Origin: Malurus cyaneus samueli
Taxonomy: Eukaryota > Chordata > Aves > Passeriformes > Maluridae
NCBI GenBank assembly: GCA_009741485.1
Contig: CM019219.1
Coordinates: 31,302,369 to 31,366,368 of the forward strand
Reading direction: 5' to 3'
Length of the DNA: 64,000 bases
Shown piece after piece: positions 33,857 to 45,660 of this stretch. How positions within the stretch are numbered: the stretch's first letter is position 1; every line of letters starts with the position of its first letter. The notes under the pieces were generated by a model. The model was given only the letters and a program-made list of their open reading frames with translations, did not search any database and had not been told where the DNA came from. The position numbers and the translations under genes are program-made.

Positions 33857-33945
33857 GTGAGTCCTGGGGCTGCTTTAGGGTTTGAAGGGGTGGATCCCCT
33901 CCCAGGCAGTGGAACAAAGCCCCAGCGCTCCCTCCCATGCTGTAG

Positions 33946-34086
33946 GTGGTGATGAAGGTGGTGCAGCTCCTGCCTGATGGTCACCGGATGAAGAAGGAGG
34001 TGGACATGGCCCTGGACACGGTCAGCGAGACCATGACCCCCATGCACTACCACCTGCGAGAGATCATCATCTGCACCTACCGCCAG
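33946..34086 (+). CDS. PALD1: PALD1 coding exon 17
   Basis: 47 codons between TGTAG and GTGAGA: VVMKVVQLLPDGHRMKKEVD, MALDTVSETMTPMHYHLREI, IICTYRQ. This is one of the most conserved parts of paladin. After the donor the sequence follows the other arm for about 125 bases (to GTGCTCACG at 34211), then jumps to DNA that belongs 3' of exon 18. Confidence 0.96.
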
Positions 34087-34211
34087 GTGAGAGGCCATGG
34101 GAGGGGACAGCACCAACCGGGCTGGGGGTTCATCGGGGATGGGGAGGGGACAGCACCAACCGGGCTGGGGCTCCTCGGGCTGCAGCTCCGCGGTGTCACC
34201 ACGGTGCTCAC

Positions 34212-34490
34212 GTGGAAAATAGGGAAAGGTGGGTAGGAGACCCTAAATGATCCTCATGGAATGGGGAAAGGTGGGTAGGAGACCCTAAATATCCATATTT
34301 CCTTCTCAGGGGTATATAGGCACTGGATTTATTTGGGACAGATTGTTTTGAACGTGGAGTGGGCTGTAAATTTCCCTGGAAAAGGGGATTTTAGGGTTAA
34401 TAAAGTGATGTGGGGAGCATAGGGTGTGTTTGTGCTGCTGCAAGAGAGGAGAGTCACAGGGGACAAGGGGAAGCTGGAGACATGGCAGCT
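34212..34490 (+). repeat. Segment from the intron 3' of exon 18, with two 42-bp minisatellite units
   Basis: Reverse complement of about 55575-56010. Two tandem units with core GGTAGGAGACCCTAAAT are seen at 34216-34300; the inverse copy has about six. It is followed by GGATTTTAGGGTTAATAAAG and AGAGAGGAGAGTCACAGG, both recognisable in the inverse copy. Confidence 0.8.
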
Positions 34491-34631
34491 TTTAATATTT
34501 CATATTAAATATTTTGTTAATGTTTCTACTTTTTAGTAGAAGTATTTCAATTTTTATGTTAAATCTATATTTATTATTAATTTATATTATTATTACATTT
34601 TGATTTCTCATATTTATTTAAATGGGACGAG
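34491..34631. other. AT-rich bridge
   Basis: Almost pure A/T (AATATTTCATATTAAATATT and similar) between the minisatellite segment and the noisy copy C. It pairs with 55470-55560 in inverse orientation. Long AT runs here make a plausible site for a wrong join. Confidence 0.6.
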
Positions 34632-37600
34632 AAGGGTGTGACGGAGGTGTGACGGAGCTGCATGCCGAGAGCCCAGCCCGTTGGTGTTGTCCTACTATCC
34701 GATGAACCCAGCCCCGGGTTGGTGCTGTCCCCTCCAGGCCTCCATGCGAGGTAGGTTGAGATGATGATGTTTCTGCAGGTAGTAGTGGCATGGGGTCTGG
34801 TCTCGCTGACCGTGTCAGGGCTGTCCACTCCTTCTTCGTTGACCGTCAGCAAGCGACACTTCATACCACCAGCATGGAGGAGCGCTGGGCTTTGTTCCAC
34901 TGCCTGGGAGGTACATTCAAACTGAGCCAGATCACCTCGAACTCCCCTTTGGTGTACTTGGCATCAGGCACGCTCAGATTTCCTCCTCGCTCATCTCAGC
35001 GGTGCCCTGGGTAGCCAGAGGGCTGGTCATTATGGGCTGCACAAAAAATGCAGAGCCTGCGCAGCCCCTCAGGCAGCTCACTCCCTGCAGAAATGCCCTG
35101 TCAGGAGGAGCCAGTGTCTGGACAAACATAGTCCAGCACTGGGTCAGGGTGCCAGAGGCTGTGGCTGTCCTGAAATCCTGGAAGTGTCCAACTGGCTGGG
35201 TTGAACACCCTGGTAGTGGAAGGCATCCCTGACTATGCCAGGGGTTGGAACGAGATGATCCCAAAAGTCCCTTCCAACCCAAACCATCTCACATTCTATT
35301 GCCCTTAGCCCTTCATCCAGGGTGGACTTCAGGAGGGTAGGCTCTCAGACTCACATTTCTGGATCTCACTGGAGTCAGTCACAACAGATTGTCCACCCCC
35401 ACAACCCACCCTGGGCCTGCACTCGTCGTGGCTGGACACAGCTGCGTGGGTCCCAGAGCTTCCAGGATTGCTGATCCCTCACTCACATTGAAGTGCCAAG
35501 GTGAGCAAAGCATGGCTGGCCGGGGCCTGCCCGGCGATGGAGCATTGAACAGAGGTGTGCGAGTCCTGCCAGGGCGTCTTCATGGCTCAGCAGCCGGTCA
35601 AAGTCCTGCAGGATGGGATTTTAGGGATGCAGGACTCCTCCCTTCGCCCTACAGCCTGAAATCCTTGCTCCCTTGCTGCCAGATCCATCCTCTGCCCACC
35701 AAGTCACCCAAGTGACAGTGCCCCACCGCACCAAGGCTGGCTGGGGACCACCCCATGCGCGGGGTACCTTGCTCCCTGGGGGCACAGAAGTCGGGGGGGG
35801 ATGCGGCGGTAGCTGAGTCCCTGGCAGGAGTTCCTCTGCTGGCTGAAGATCTCCTGCGTGGTCAGGCAGCTCTTGAACATCTTCATCTGCTTCTCTGCCT
35901 CCAAGTACACCTCCAGCCACTTCTGGCACTTCAGCAGGTCCCCCTTCAGGGCAGCCTCCAGCTTCTGCAGAGGATGGGGGAAACCCGCACCATTAACGCC
36001 CACCCCTCCTAATTTTGGCAGGATTTTAATTAATTTTCTTTTGACATTCAGGCAACACACCCAAACCCCAGATTTTGGACAGGACACAGTCCTGTTGCTT
36101 GACAGGAAGCCAGGAGCATGCGACTCCCACCACAGTGTGGGCAGACTTTCCCCACACAGCACACTTGCTCTGCCTGGCAGCCAGCTCCTCTGCTGCCTGT
36201 GTCCCCATGGAAATCCAGCTGGGAAACGCTCCCTTTCCCAGATGCCTTTTACACTCGCTCTCAAGGCATGCTATAAATCATTCCAGGGTGGCATCTCGCT
36301 TTTGCCTTCTCTTCCCAGAGGAAACAACCCAGCGGCTCCAGAGGGTGGGGAGTGGAATCAAAGCCTGTGGGATTGACCCGTGAGTGTTCCTGGGGATACA
36401 TCCAGCATACCTCCAGCTGCTTGGGGCGAGGCAGGCAGGCACAGGGATCAGCATCCTCCGGTGCCCGGGCTCCACGCAGCGAATAGATCTGCCTCATTCC
36501 CCTCCAGGACCACTCCTCCCGCAGGTTGATCCACAGGATTCTGGGAGCTGTTTCTCTTGGCGTCCGTCAGGTACTGCAGGACGCTGCCCAGGCTCTGGGG
36601 AAAGGCGGGCAGGGTGGTGAAAAGGCCAGCTAAGCCTGACACAGGGTCCGTGCCGAGAAGAGGGACGGCGTGGGCTCACCTTGGAGCGGGCTGGGCCGTG
36701 CACAATAGACGGGCAATTTTGGCACCCTGCGAAGTTGGCCACGCTCATTCTCCTGGCGGTGCTCAGCCGTCGGGGCAGAAGCGCTCATCCTCCACCTTGG
36801 AACAGAGCGACACCATCCCACCCTCGGGTTTGAGGAGGGCTCCCAGCACTGCACAGCCTGCTCGGGACAAACCCCCAGACCTTCCCCACGCAGCACCAGA
36901 CTCAAAGCCCCACGGGGTTTCAAGGTGGGAGATGCTCTCTGCGCACCGACAGCCCCAGCCTCCTTCACCAGGAAGATGTCACGAGATGCTCCAAACACAT
37001 CCTTCTGGCCACCACACCCATCCTCCACTGCTGAGGCTGGAAGGGACCCTAAAACACCTCTCGCCGAGCAGGACAAGGCCTAAAAACCCAAGAAACCTGC
37101 TGTCTCCGCTCCATTCTCCGCCAGGCCCCAGGCTCACTCACCCACACGTGTGCCCCTTGGTGAAGAGCGCTTCGGCGGTGACGGTGAGCTGACGGAGGTA
37201 TGTTCGGCCTGCAGGCGTGTAGAGCTCGGAGTGGGGGCAAATCCACTGCTGAGCTGAGGGCAAAGTCCCAGGCGGGTACGCCGGCTGGGGACCGGGGGAT
37301 GGATGACCATAGCCTGGGATATCGCGCTCATCCCCTTGCCGCCGCCGCCGAGAAAACTGCTTGGAAAACTCCAGGGAAGAAAGCGCCTCCCGCGACAAAA
37401 GAGTTGTTATTTCTTTGGTTGTTCACGGGGGGTTTTACCTGCTCGTGAAGCGTGTAAGTTTGAGAAGAATAAGTAGAAATAGCGTTAGAGGCTCTGCAGA
37501 GTGCATCTGGAAGGATACTCTTTTTGGTTGCTGTCCCTGGAAGCAAAGGAGAGGGAATCTGATGCACAGTGTTGACCAGTCTGCAGCCCAGCCCCAGAAA

Positions 37601-39515
37601 AAAACCTGCAATCACTTTGAAGAATTGTTTTATTATTTAAATGAAACATTATCCACACTCCACGCATACTTGGTACTGCGGCACCAGATGTATTAAAACG
37701 ATGTCAAAGGCATTAATTCACATTTCAGCTCCAAACAAAAGCTTCCCTGTTAGCACCAGGACACACTGGGAGAGGCTCCAACAGGTCCATGCTGTCACAT
37801 GGATACAGTCGTCCAGATGGGAGATTCAGACCCAAGGGGATGGCTCTGGAAAATGCAAGGTCCTGCCGATCGCCACTCCTGGCTCTTGGTATAGAAATGC
37901 TCAAGAGTGGGAAATCCGCCCAGGGACGCGGGGCCTGAGCAGCCACAAACACCCTGCATATATCCTTCATTTGCTTTCACATTGCCGAGAAAACATTTCT
38001 TGATGGCACCATATTTCAGCTCCTCCTCCTCTTCTTTATCCCCACCACCCAAATCCAGGCATGTTCCCACCCGTGAGGGGGATGAGGCTCACTGGAACTT
38101 CCCATGGAAAATCCCGTAAGACGGGGCTGTGTGCAGGGTCAGCCCGGGGAGCGGGGTTTGCTCATCCCTGACTCATGAATATTTACTTGTTCCCCACCAG
38201 AAAAATCCGGCCTGCAGTCATTTATCAAGAGGGGAGGCAGTGGGATTTGCTCTGGAAACTCAAAACAAAGCCTGGGGCGGTGGAGCCCTGCCAGGTTTGC
38301 ACCGACAGCAGAGCAGTGCTGCTTCCCGAGCGCACGGATTCCTGCAGTAAAATCCATCCCAGCGCTCTCACCCCAGGCAAATCTCTTCAAATTCCCCTTA
38401 AATAGGTTATGGGTGCAGAGAGGTATTACCCACTCGTGTTTCAGCCCTGAAAGCCGGGTAATGTGGGAGTCTGGCTGCTCAGCATCCCACACCGGGACTC
38501 ACCTGCACCTCCTTTTGAGGGCTTAAATCTCTAATTCTGCACCCCAAATCCAGGCAGAGCCCCACAGTCCAGTGTGATCCCATTTCTCCATGCTCAGAAA
38601 AGCCCTTCCTCCCCCCAAAAATGAACCAGCTCACCCCTGGAGCACCAAGAAGTCCAGGCTGGTTTCTCGATGGCTGAGCGTTATCCTCTCTCCCTTCTCA
38701 CCCTCCACGTGCCCCCAGAGCATTTTCCTGGCCCCTGGCCACTGTTTAAACCTGCTCTCGCTCCACAGAGACTTCAAATAAACACTCCTGGAGGCTTATT
38801 TACGGCAGTCCCCCAGCCATTTGCTCTCCAGGAAGACACAGAGCAGTTTTTTCCAGCAGGGAAAAGCTTCAAGGCAATGGGAAAATCCCCTGTGCCATGC
38901 CTGAGTTTCCCCTGCTGGCCAAGAGAACCTGCAGCAAGCACATGAGCAGCACCAAACACACCCAAATCCACGCTGGAAAGAATCAGGGGCTATAAAATTC
39001 GGGATTTGCCACAACATCAAAAAGGGACAGTAAACAGCTTCTTTGTCTTGTTTTATTAGTTCATTGGGTTTTTTTTTTGCTGGGATAATGGTTGAGATTG
39101 CTTAAACAGCGTTCACATTGACATTCAACATTGAAAGGGAAAACTAATTCAAATAAACCGTTTCTTTTGGGATTATTTCATAACTGGGCAGCACCTTCAC
39201 CCTCTTCATCATACTGTGAGGAGCCTGGACAGGCGAGACCAAGCTTTAGATGGAAATTCCTGATGGCTTCAACAAGGCAATACCACCAAAATTACAATTG
39301 AGGAGTGACTTGGGTTACGTATTTGCAATGATCCTCCGAGCTCTGAGATTTACATCAGGGTGATAATTGGCTTTTCTAGTTTTTAGAGTGATGAAAAAGG
39401 GCATAGGATATTATTTGACCTTGAGGTATCTTACAGAAGCGCAAAAAGCAAACATGTCTGGTTTTCCCAATCCCATGGCTCATTCTGTGGTTTTTTTTAA
39501 AACTGGAAAAAAAAA
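34632..39515 (-). pseudogene. PALD1: Error-rich antisense copy C of PALD1 exons 17-10 and intron
   Basis: Collinear with copy A but full of small deletions and a few insertions. Approximate exon remnants: 34746-34875 (17), 34935-35005 (16), 35486-35605 (15), 35768-35964 (14), 36412-36594 (13), 36680-36797 (12), 37145-37277 (11), 37440-37541 (10). Exon 14 is nearly perfect; exons 17, 15, 12 and 11 are badly frameshifted. About 38040-39010 is clean, almost identical to copy A, flanked by noisy DNA on both sides. This mosaic is what partly polished raw-read sequence looks like, not an ageing pseudogene. Confidence 0.85.
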
Positions 39516-39519
39516 AGAA

Positions 39520-41180
39520 AAGAAAGAGAAGCTCACAACCTTACAGTTTTACATACTGGGAAATATCCAGCTCACAAGGAAGTTTGGGTTTTCAGATTTT
39601 TCATCTTCTCGTGGGACAAAAGCTTAAATAAATTTCTGGTGGGGGATTGGCCGGTGTCGAGCATTCCTTTGCTTACCTGTATGACATTCCCGATCCCTTC
39701 CAGCTTCTTCTTGTTCTCGTAGATGGCTTCCCTCATGTCATGCATCTCCGAGCAGGAGGCGATGGCACCGTCCACCTGGGGAGGAGTGAGTGGCAAATCA
39801 CTCCATAAGCCCGGGATCGGGGGAAAACGTCACCCCTCCCTCTCAGCCACCCCACCAGCAGCACCCCTCACCTCCTCCACTATCTGCTGGCCTTTGGGCA
39901 CCGTCTCCACGAAGGCCTGGATGACCCGGAGCCTGTCCCTGGGAGATGTTTTAGGCAGGTGGGGGAAGCTGCAGCGAGAGAAGGAAATGGAACTGGTCCC
40001 AGGGGGACAGGGATTCCGCCAGTCCCGTCCCGGGACCAGACCTACTTACTCGGGCTTGTGGGCGGCTCCTCGGTGGTGGTGGAGGATCAGGGTGCCCATG
40101 GCCATGGCCAGGTTGGTCCTGCCCACGCCGGTCTGACAGCCAAAGAGCAGCGCGGGGGGGTCGGTCCGGGTCGCAGAGCAGCTGGGGTCTCTGGAGGGAC
40201 AGGGTGAAGGTATGGATTGGGATGGGATGGATGGATGGTGGATGATGGATGGATGGGTGGATGGATGGATGAATGGATGATGGATGATGGATGGATGTGA
40301 TGGATGGATGGCAGGATGGTGGAGGGATGGATGGGACAGGGTGATTGGGAGGACAAGGGATGGATTGGATGGGTTGGATGGATTGGATGGATTGGATTGG
40401 ATGGATTGGATGGATTGGAATTTGGATTGGACAGGGAGGATGGCTGGGATGGATGATGGATGGTGGATGGATGGGTGGATGGGTGGGTGGATGGAGGGAT
40501 GGATGGACGGATGGACAGGGATGGATGGATGATGGATGGAGGGATGGACGGATGGATGGAGGAGGTGAGGGAGGGATGGGATGGATGGATAGGATGGATG
40601 GATGGTGGATGGATGGACAGGGATAAATGGATGGTTGGATGGATGGATGATGGATGGAATGGATGGATGGATGGATGGAATGATGGGTGGGTGGAATGAT
40701 TGATGGATGGATGGATTGATGGATTGGATGGGTGGATGGATGGAGGATGGGAGGGATGGAGGAGGGATGGAGAGGAACGGATGGAGGATGGATGGATGGA
40801 TGGTTGGATGGTTGGATGGATGGATGGATGGAATGGATGGACCATTGGGATGGATGGATGGATGGATGGATGGGTGGATGGATTGGTGGATGGATTGGTG
40901 GATGGATTGGTGGATGGATTGGTGGATGGATTGGTGGATGGATGATGGATGGATCGGATGGATGGATGGATGGAGATGGAGGATGGAGAATGGATGGATG
41001 GAGGAGTGGATGGATGGATGGATGTGATGGATGGATGAACAGTCTGGGAGAGCAGGTTTCCTTGATGGCCTGGGATGGAGGTGACAGCATGCTGGATGAG
41101 GGGTGGTAGGCAAATTTGCTTTTGCTCAAAGGATGGAAGAAAGGACGAAACAGGTGCGCTCTGGGTGTGTGGCTTCCCAT
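39520..41180 (-). pseudogene. PALD1: Inverted copy of exons 7-9 and the GGAT array
   Basis: Minus-strand remnants: exon 9 at 39677-39775 (about 99 instead of 105 bases), exon 8 at 39872-39968 (97, intact length), exon 7 at 40050-40190 (141 instead of 149). Exon 7's first codons differ from the clean copy, but CQTGVGRTN is still readable. Upstream lies the GGAT array and the intron 5' of it. Confidence 0.88.
40205..41045 (-). repeat. GGAT (TCCA) tetranucleotide array, inverse copy
   Basis: Same array as 8937-9747 on the other strand, but with different interruptions. It includes a higher-order stretch of GGATTGGTGGAT units near 40875-40935 and GGATTGGATGGATT units near 40365-40425. Such variant patterns are not shared with the first copy, so the copies are different alleles or contain sequence errors. 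Confidence 0.95.
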
Positions 41181-41326
41181 CCTGCTTGTGCATCATCCAG
41201 CTGCCTACCACTCAGAGATGTTCCATTATTTCACCACTGAATATTTCAGAAAAGTAAAAGGAAAATAAAAGCACCTGACACAGAAAAGCTTGGCTCAAGC
41301 AGCTCCAAATTCTGTAAGATTAACTC
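41181..41326 (-). other. Native intron flank upstream of the TCCA array
   Basis: Continues past the point where the other copy jumps to exon 2 (8772/8773). It shows what truly precedes the array in this intron. No exon is visible, and the missing exon 6 is not here. It ends at a gap. Confidence 0.6.
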
Positions 41327-41351
41327 NNNNNNNNNNNNNNNNNNNNNNNNN
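41327..41351. other. Assembly gap (25 N)
   Basis: Joins the mid-gene intron upstream of exon 7 to the 3' flank of PALD1. The gap is a possible place for lost sequence such as coding exon 6. Confidence 1.
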
Positions 41352-43343
41352 GTTGTTATTTCTCGAACTTTACAAGTATTTATTATTTATAGAATTTACA
41401 TTGTACAGCATAATTCTGCAAAGTGTATTTTCTATCATTTTATCACCCTGTACAATGTATAAAATCTATATATTATGTAAACACAGTACATACAATAAAA
41501 TGTATGCTTATGGAGACAATATCTAATATTTAAAATATAAAATACACAATCTGTAATGATTCTGCATTTTAGATTTGTAATATATCTAAAATAACTCCTT
41601 GTTTGCTTTGTCTCTGGCTGAATTATTTCAGGATTCTTCCCTCAGAGCAGAAAATCCAGGCCATTCATGATTTAAATTTCCCATTTAAGACAGAGATTTG
41701 AGTTTCTGCCTCCCCAGCCCGGGGAAAAAGAAGGAATGAGCACAGCATGGTTGATTTTTCACATTCAAACACATCCCCATCTCCCAGGATTTTTTTTATT
41801 CTTTTTTTTTTTTTTTTTTTTTTTTTTTTCCCAGGCAATGGCCTTTAGCCTGCGTTTGAAAATCGCATTTCAATTCTTCCCAGGATTTTTTTATTTTCCC
41901 AGGCAATTACTTTAGGAAAATTGCTTGTTAGGATGGTGGGAAAGCGGAAAGGAGCCTTTGAGCCCCTCGGACCAGGTGATGCAAAGCTCCAGCCTTCATT
42001 ACCCAGATTTAAGAGTTTCCTAAGCAATTAAAAACCCTGCCTAATTAAGACAGGGCTAATAGGCAGGGCTTCCAAGGGTTGGTGTTGGAGCAGGGGATGA
42101 ATTTGCAGCGAAAGACACCGCAGGTAATTGCTTTAGTGAGGCAGAATAAATGGAGATGTGAGGGTAGAGGGGATATGCTCTGTCAAAAACTAAAATAAGA
42201 GGGGAAAAAAATAGCATCAATGGCCTCTTGAAATCCTTCAGTCAACTGTCTGACTGCCTCAGAAGCAAGTTATCCAAACACTGCCACGCTCAGCGAGGGG
42301 CAAAATATTCAGGCAGGTATTTTGCTGAAAAAAAAAAAAAAAAAAAGAAAAAAAATTAAAAAGCAACCCAATATGTTGTGCCAAAGCCAAAAAAAAAAAA
42401 AAAAATTGAGGGGATCCCTCGGAAATAGCCTGTCACAGCAAGGCTTTGAAGAAAAAGCAGCACTTTGCTATTTTAAAACGCTGTTTTTCTTTCCAGCCTC
42501 CACCTTTGAATTTCTGCCACCTCCTGCCACTGGCAGCGGATGAAAGCAGCTGCTGGGACAGATGGAGCATGTGCTCCTGCTTTATCCCATTCTCTCCTCC
42601 CTCCATCCAGGCAGGAGCCCTTCCCAAACTCCTCTCACCCCATTGTGAGGATAGAGGGGTGCTGGAACCCCTCATTTACATCTCCTTTGGGTTAACCTCA
42701 TTTTCCACTCTTTTCTTTCTCCTTTCCTTAAAAAACAGAACAAAAACATACACACACAAAAAAACAAAAACAAAAAAAACCTCAGGATAATTTTGGCTAT
42801 TAAGCCCCCTCAAGCACCATCTCAGCACTCAGTTTGTTCCAGGGGGAAACTCCAAATCTGGGTACTCCAGCTGCCTTACCCTCAGCTGTCTAAAAAAGAG
42901 TTGGGAAGAACCAGCAAAGATGCCCAAACCTTAAAAATACCTAGGTTTGAAGTGGCTGGGATCCCTGTGAGTCCTAATTCTGGCTGCCAAGTTTTTATGG
43001 CTCCAAATATACGCAGAGCCATAAATATATAACCTTTATATTTATATGTATATTTGTGTGTCTGTGCGCATAAATACACCTCTGTGTGTTTATAAATATA
43101 TATAATTCATGGAAATGCTGCACTGCTTCAGGGAGAAGGCGATTTTTAATTTACAACATTTTTATTGCATCCAAAAGAACCCCAGAAATCCTCCCGCCCC
43201 CCAAGGTTCGCCGCTCCCTCCCCACACCCTCGGATTTTGGGAAAAAACAGTCTTTTTTTTTTCTTTTTTTTTTTTTTTTTCTTTTTTCTCCTGTCCCACC
43301 CCAGAGCCAGCAGCAGGGTGTCCCCTCCCTGGGTGCCCCGACC
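41352..43343 (-). other. PALD1: PALD1 3' UTR and 3' flank (left P4 arm)
   Basis: Downstream of the stop codon of exon 19 on the minus strand. AT-rich, with long homopolymers (poly-T about 41803-41829; poly-A near 42331 and 42391). No further reading frame is recognised. The part from 41565 upward is repeated inverted at 52164-53919. Confidence 0.7.
43161..43166 (-). terminator. PALD1: Candidate polyadenylation signal of PALD1
   Basis: Minus strand AATAAA (context GGATGCAATAAAAATG), about 180 bases after the stop codon at 43344. The inverted copy keeps it at 52333-52338. Other AATAAA hexamers exist further downstream, so the used site is not certain. Confidence 0.4.
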
Positions 43344-43493
43344 CTACACGAAGTCCCCGCGGAAGGGGCGGTTCGTGTTCCCCTGCGCCTGCCAGCGGCC
43401 CCGCAGCGTGCCCAGCGCTCTCCCCTCCGGGCTCTCCAGCTCCGGGAAGCCCAGCCCGTTCAGCACCTCGTAGACCCCCGCCACCGCCGCCAC
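43344..43493 (-). CDS. PALD1: PALD1 coding exon 19 (C-terminus)
   Basis: Minus strand: acceptor GTCCGCAG, then 49 codons and TAG. Reads VAAVAGVYEVLNGLGFPELE, SPEGRALGTLRGRWQAQGNT, NRPFRGDFV. GVYEVLNGLGFPELES corresponds to the C-terminus of paladin (G-YE-LN-LGFPELES). The last dozen residues are less conserved. Frame intact here. The copy at 52016-52163 on the plus strand has lost three single bases. Confidence 0.92.
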   Translation of the reverse strand: MAAVAGVYEVLNGLGFPELESPEGRALGTLRGRWQAQGNTNRPFRGDFV

Positions 43494-43944
43494 CTGCGGA
43501 CAAAAAAAAAACAGCGAAGGGTTAATTCACCTTTTCTTGTGTTTTTCCACTCTCCCGGCTGGAATAACCCCGGCATCCCCCCCGCGCCGGGAGCCGCTCT
43601 CCAGCCCCGGCTGATCCGCTCCGATGTGTTTTCCAAGCCGCTCCCTCGCTGGGGTCAGCCGAGAAGGGTTTGTTGGTTTTGGCACCCTCCTGCCAAAAAA
43701 TATGCTTTACAGTGGCGCCTTGTTTTGGCGGAAAACGCGGGGATTGTGCGGCGGGAAGGGGCGCTCCGGGGGTCAAAGGCTCCTTGTGCCCGCGGGTCGG
43801 GATGGGGGAGAGGGGATGGAAACCCTCCCGTGTGTTGGAGGTGCGGCGAGAAAAGGGCGCGGCCCCAAAAATGAGATCCCGGGAAACTAAAAGATGCCCC
43901 GGGAAACACAGGGAGGATGAAAATCCGTGCGCTGAAAATGCGGC
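43494..43944 (-). other. Intron segment before PALD1 exon 19
   Basis: About 450 bases between the 15-bp minisatellite and exon 19. It is CpG-containing and moderately GC-rich, and the inverse copy is at about 51580-52015. No exon is seen. Confidence 0.6.
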
Positions 43945-45660
43945 CCCAAAAGGTGCAGCATTGAAAGGACCTGAACGAGAGGGTGCAGCCCCAAAAGGTG
44001 CAGCATTAAAAGGACCTGCACTAAAGGGTGCAGCCCCAAAAGGTGCAGCTTTAAAAGGAACTGAACGAGAGGGTGCAGCCCCAAAAGGTGCAGCCCCAAA
44101 AGGTGCAGCTTTAAAAGGACCTGCAATAACGGGTGCAGCATTAAAAGGTGATGTATTAAAATGTGCAGCCCCAAAAAGAGTGCAGCCCCAAAAGAACCCG
44201 CACTAGAAGGTGCAACCCCATAAAAGTGCTGTGCAAAAGGTGCAGCCCCAAAAAAGATGCAGCATTAAAAGGACCTGCAATAACAGGTGCAGCCCCAAAA
44301 GGTGCAGCATTAAAAGGTGCAGTCCCAAAAAAAGTACAGCCCCAAAAGAACCTGCCTGAGAAGGTGCAGCCCCAAAACGGTGTAGCATTAGAAGGTGCAG
44401 CCCCAAAAGAACCTGCACTAGAAGGTGCAACCCCAAAAAAGTGTTGCGCAAAAGGGGCAGCCCCAAAAAAGGTGCAGCATTAAAAGGATTAAAGGATTAA
44501 AAGGTGCAGCATTAAATAGGTGCCACCCACCAAAAGATGCAGCCCCCAAATCAGACTGAGCTAGAGAGTACGCCCCAAAAAGGTGCGTACAAAAAGTGCA
44601 CCCCAATAAAATGTTCCAGCATTAATTAAGGATCAATGTTTAAGGATTGCCAGCATTAAAAGGTTGTGTTTAAAGGGTGGGCAGCCCCAAAAAAGGGGCA
44701 AGCCCCAAAAGAACCTGCCGAGAAGGTTGTAGCCCCAGAAAGGTGTCTGTATGAAAACTGGGCGCCCAAAAGAACCTGCACTAGAGGGTGCAGCCCCAAA
44801 AGGAGCAGCATTACTAGGACCTGTGTTAAAGGATGCAGCATAAAAGGTGCAGCATTAAAAGGTGCAGCACCAAAAAGATGCAGCCTAAAAAGCACCCACG
44901 CCAGAAGGTGCAGCCCCAAAAAAGTGTTGTACAAAACCTGCAGCCCCCAAAAAAGGTGCAGCCTCAAAGGACCCTGCACTAAAGTATGAAGCCCCAAAAG
45001 GAGCACCATTAAAAGGACCTGCATTAAAGGATTCAGTATTAAAAGGTGCAGCCCCAAAAGAACCTGGACTAGAAGGTGCAGCCCCAAAAGAACCCACACT
45101 AGAAGGTGCAGCCCCATAAAGGTGCTGTACAAAAGGTGCAACTCCCAAAAGGGTGCAGCACTAAAAGGACCTGATTTAAAGGATGCAGCCCCAAAAGGTG
45201 TAGCATCAAAAGAACCTGTGTCAAAAGGATGCAGCCCCAAAAGAACCTGAACTAGAATGTGCAGCCCCAAAAGAGCCTGAACTAAAGGATGCAGCCCAAA
45301 AAGATGCAACATTAAAAGGTGCCGCTCCAAAAAGCAAAGCCCCAAAAGAGCCTGCACTAAAGGATGCAGCATTAAAAGGTGCAGCACCAAAAAGATGCAG
45401 CCTAAAAAGCACCCACGCCAGAAGGTGCAGCCCCAAAAAAGATGCAGCATTAAAAGCACCTGAACGAGAGAGTGCAGCCCCAAAACTTGCAGCCTTGAAA
45501 TGACCTGCACTAAAGGGTTCAGTCCCAAAAGGTGCAGCTTTAAAAGAGACCTGTTTAAGTACAATAACAGGTTAGCAGCACCAAAAAGGTGCAGCATTAA
45601 AAGACCTGCACTAAAGGATGCAGCATTAAAAGGTGCAGCCCAAAAGGGCAGCATTTCAAA
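43945..45660 (-). repeat. 15-bp minisatellite (satellite 2), left P4 arm
   Basis: Two alternating 15-base units, GGTGCAGCCCCAAAA and GGTGCAGCATTAAAA, interspersed with GAACCTGCACTAGAA and GGACCTGCACTAAAG. About 110 units. Unit length divisible by three keeps frames open for hundreds of codons (GAAPK/ALKGP on one strand, LHLLG on the other); these are not genes. The array lies in the PALD1 intron before exon 19. Other copies: 47027-48305, 49545-51575, 53920-55150. Confidence 0.96.

Larger units (their letters stand above)
29086..34211 (+). repeat. Right arm of inverted repeat P3 (PALD1 exons 10-17, copy B)
   Basis: Reverse complement of 23107-28192. This is the best copy of the second half of the gene: every exon from 10 to 17 is open and correctly bordered. 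It differs from copy A at scattered single bases. It contains one ambiguous base (N at 30191) where copy A and the noisy copy C differ from each other. Confidence 0.93.

Noticed and set aside
34212..34400. TTAGGG/CCCTAA motifs suggesting telomeric sequence
   Set aside because: They occur singly inside a 42-bp unit, and a pair of CCCTAAA near 61474 is isolated. There is no tandem TTAGGG array.
44656..45654. 332-codon frame with LHLLG/GAAPF repeats on the minus strand
   Set aside because: Direct translation of the 15-bp minisatellite, whose unit is a multiple of three. Equivalent frames appear in every copy and strand and break wherever units lose bases.
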